Assembly (NCBI GenBank): GCA_024516155.1
Contig: JAJJXM010000056.1
Location: 310,001 to 374,000, forward strand
Reading direction: 5' to 3'
DNA length: 64,000 bases
From: Pyronema omphalodes
Lineage: Eukaryota > Ascomycota > Pezizomycetes > Pezizales > Pyronemataceae
Shown here: positions 62,762-64,000 of the stretch, piece by piece
How the letters are laid out: every line of letters starts with the position of its first letter
Position numbering within the stretch: position 1 is the first letter of the stretch
Position numbers and translations under genes: made by a program
The notes under the pieces: generated by a model
What the model saw: the letters and a program-made list of their open reading frames with translations, nothing else
Databases searched by the model: none
Told to the model about the DNA's origin: nothing

Positions 62762-63623
62762 TATTGATGACAAATTGGTATTTGAATAAGTTTGTATCTT
62801 GATATTGATTTTTGGATCTATTAATAACTTGATAGCTTAGTACTGATATTGGTACTGGTATATTGATTGATATCTATTAGACGTAACTCGTAACCTGTAG
62901 CTTGTCTTCTCTTCTTTTTCCTTCTCCGTCTTCTTTCCTCTGTTATCTAGTATCTGGTATCTGCTATAATATACTATTTTCCTCACATCAAAAGGGGTCA
63001 CAATTACGTTTTCAACATTCCTGTATCTGAGCTCCGAGCTCTAAACACAAAACCCAAGCTATGAACCCTGCGTCCCAAGTCCTAAGTCCCAAGCTGTAAG
63101 ATACCCCAGTTGAAGAAAAGAAACGAAAGACTGAAATACCACTATGTATTTTTAATTCTGATTTGAATTTCTCGATGTCTGTTGTCTTCTTTTTATGTTC
63201 TTTTTTCTTCTTTTTTATGTTCTTCTTTCTTATGTTCTTTTTTCTTCTTGAAGAATCTATACTCCCCCTTAGAAGCCACCCTAGTTTACTCAACTTACAC
63301 CTTGAAACCTTCTTATAAATCACGATTTCTTCAGTGTTTAGACTCATAGAGATAATTTCTTGGTTTTAATTACCTTGAGTTCGAGTTTTTTGGATGCTAC
63401 TTTTGGATTGGGTTGGCTTTGATTTAATCTGATTTTATGATATTAGGGAATAGTAGGGGATGAAGTCATTGTTATTAAACTCGGAGGTTTAGGGGTTGGA
63501 GTGCAGTGGTTAGGGATTTGGGGGTTTGGGGGTTTGGAATATGGTGCTCGGATTATTGGTTAGGATATTTTATGGTATTTTATGGAAACTCGAGTTATTT
63601 CTTTTTCTTCTTGTTGGGTTGTG

Positions 63624-63672
63624 ATGGGTTGGGTTGGGCTGGGCTGGGTTGGGTTGGGTTAAATTGGGTTAA
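63624..63672. repeat. GGGTT-type array
   Basis: Repeats of GGGTT with GGGCT and AAATTGGGTT variants. It differs from the fungal telomere unit TTAGGG. Confidence 0.8.
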
Positions 63673-64000
63673 ATTGGGTTAAGAGATCTGGATAGTTAAG
63701 CTTGGGGTGTGAGTTTTAAATTCTGAATTTAATTATGGTTGTGGTTATGAGTATGTGTTGGATTAGAGTAAGCCTTTGTGTCAATTATCTAATGATGTAA
63801 ATTCTCAAGGCACTGAATCCAAATGAACAACTGTATTTTTTTTTAGAGCCAAAGCAGGTTTCAATTTTGACTTGAGCTTTGTATTATACCACCTAATTAA
63901 ACCCTTATATTGAAGCCCAAGCAACACAGTTACTGTAAACTTATCCACCAATCAAAGTTTTTTCCAAACTTGCTTGTGAATCTTGATGCCTCACAATAAC

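Larger units (their letters stand above)
62600..64000. other. Terminal gene-free stretch
   Basis: 1.4 kb AT-rich DNA with a strong hairpin (62710-62761), T/C-rich low-complexity (63180-63250) and a GGGTT array (63624-63672). No gene seen. Confidence 0.55.

Noticed and set aside
63624..63672. Telomere-like GGGTT array
   Set aside because: The unit is not TTAGGG, the array is short, and the sequence continues with ordinary DNA, so it is not a chromosome end.

Overview
This window is nuclear DNA of a filamentous ascomycete (Pezizomycotina; a leotiomycete-like fungus is my best guess, genus not determined). Several lines support this. Coding regions are cut by many short introns of about 40-90 nt with CTAAC/CTGAC/CTAAT branch points. 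The proteins are typical fungal ones (ATG29, CMS1, NOP6, TUL1, a fungal CUL4). There is an HMG-box mating-type gene on the same contig as APN2, the classical flank of the MAT locus. I rebuilt gene models by hand. Reading frames close exactly over all exons for every multi-exon gene given with confidence of 0.6 or more.

Layout. 0-10 kb is gene-poor: a 5'-truncated gene, a Pro/Ser-rich hypothetical gene and a small RING-type gene lie in AT-rich, repeat-spotted DNA. 10-18.7 kb is compact: a 2-Cys peroxiredoxin (TSA1-like), ATG29 (minus), CENP-T (plus, divergent from ATG29), SHY1/SURF1 (minus, its stop 12 bp from that of CENP-T) and a UBX-domain gene. 19-24 kb holds a doubtful small gene and a 1116-residue coiled-coil protein. 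25.7-26.7 kb carries the mating-type HMG gene (MAT1-2-1 type) inside long non-coding flanks. 29-30.3 kb is a JmjC hydroxylase. 33.5-40 kb has RAC1, NOP6, APN2 and CMS1. 40.8-47.8 kb has CUL4 and PRP2, divergent from each other. 48.7-51.1 kb has an unrecognised gene, tRNA-Ser(AGA) and an F-box gene. 53.8-60.2 kb has a SAP-like gene, TUL1/DSC1 and LAG1. The last 4 kb is repeat DNA with a transposon-like element bounded by long terminal inverted repeats.

Most genes are housekeeping genes acting in separate processes: ribosome biogenesis (NOP6, CMS1), splicing (PRP2), ubiquitin systems (CUL4, F-box, TUL1, UBX), DNA repair (APN2), kinetochore (CENP-T), autophagy (ATG29), mitochondria (SHY1) and sphingolipids (LAG1). 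The biologically most telling region is the MAT-APN2 interval. About 9.5 kb with three unrelated genes and two MITE-like elements separates the two genes, which in most Pezizomycotina are direct neighbours. No alpha-box (MAT1-1-1) gene and no SLA2 was seen here, so the haplotype looks like MAT1-2 of a heterothallic species, or one part of a dispersed locus. I found no CRISPR, phage or bacterial-type system and no intact autonomous transposon.
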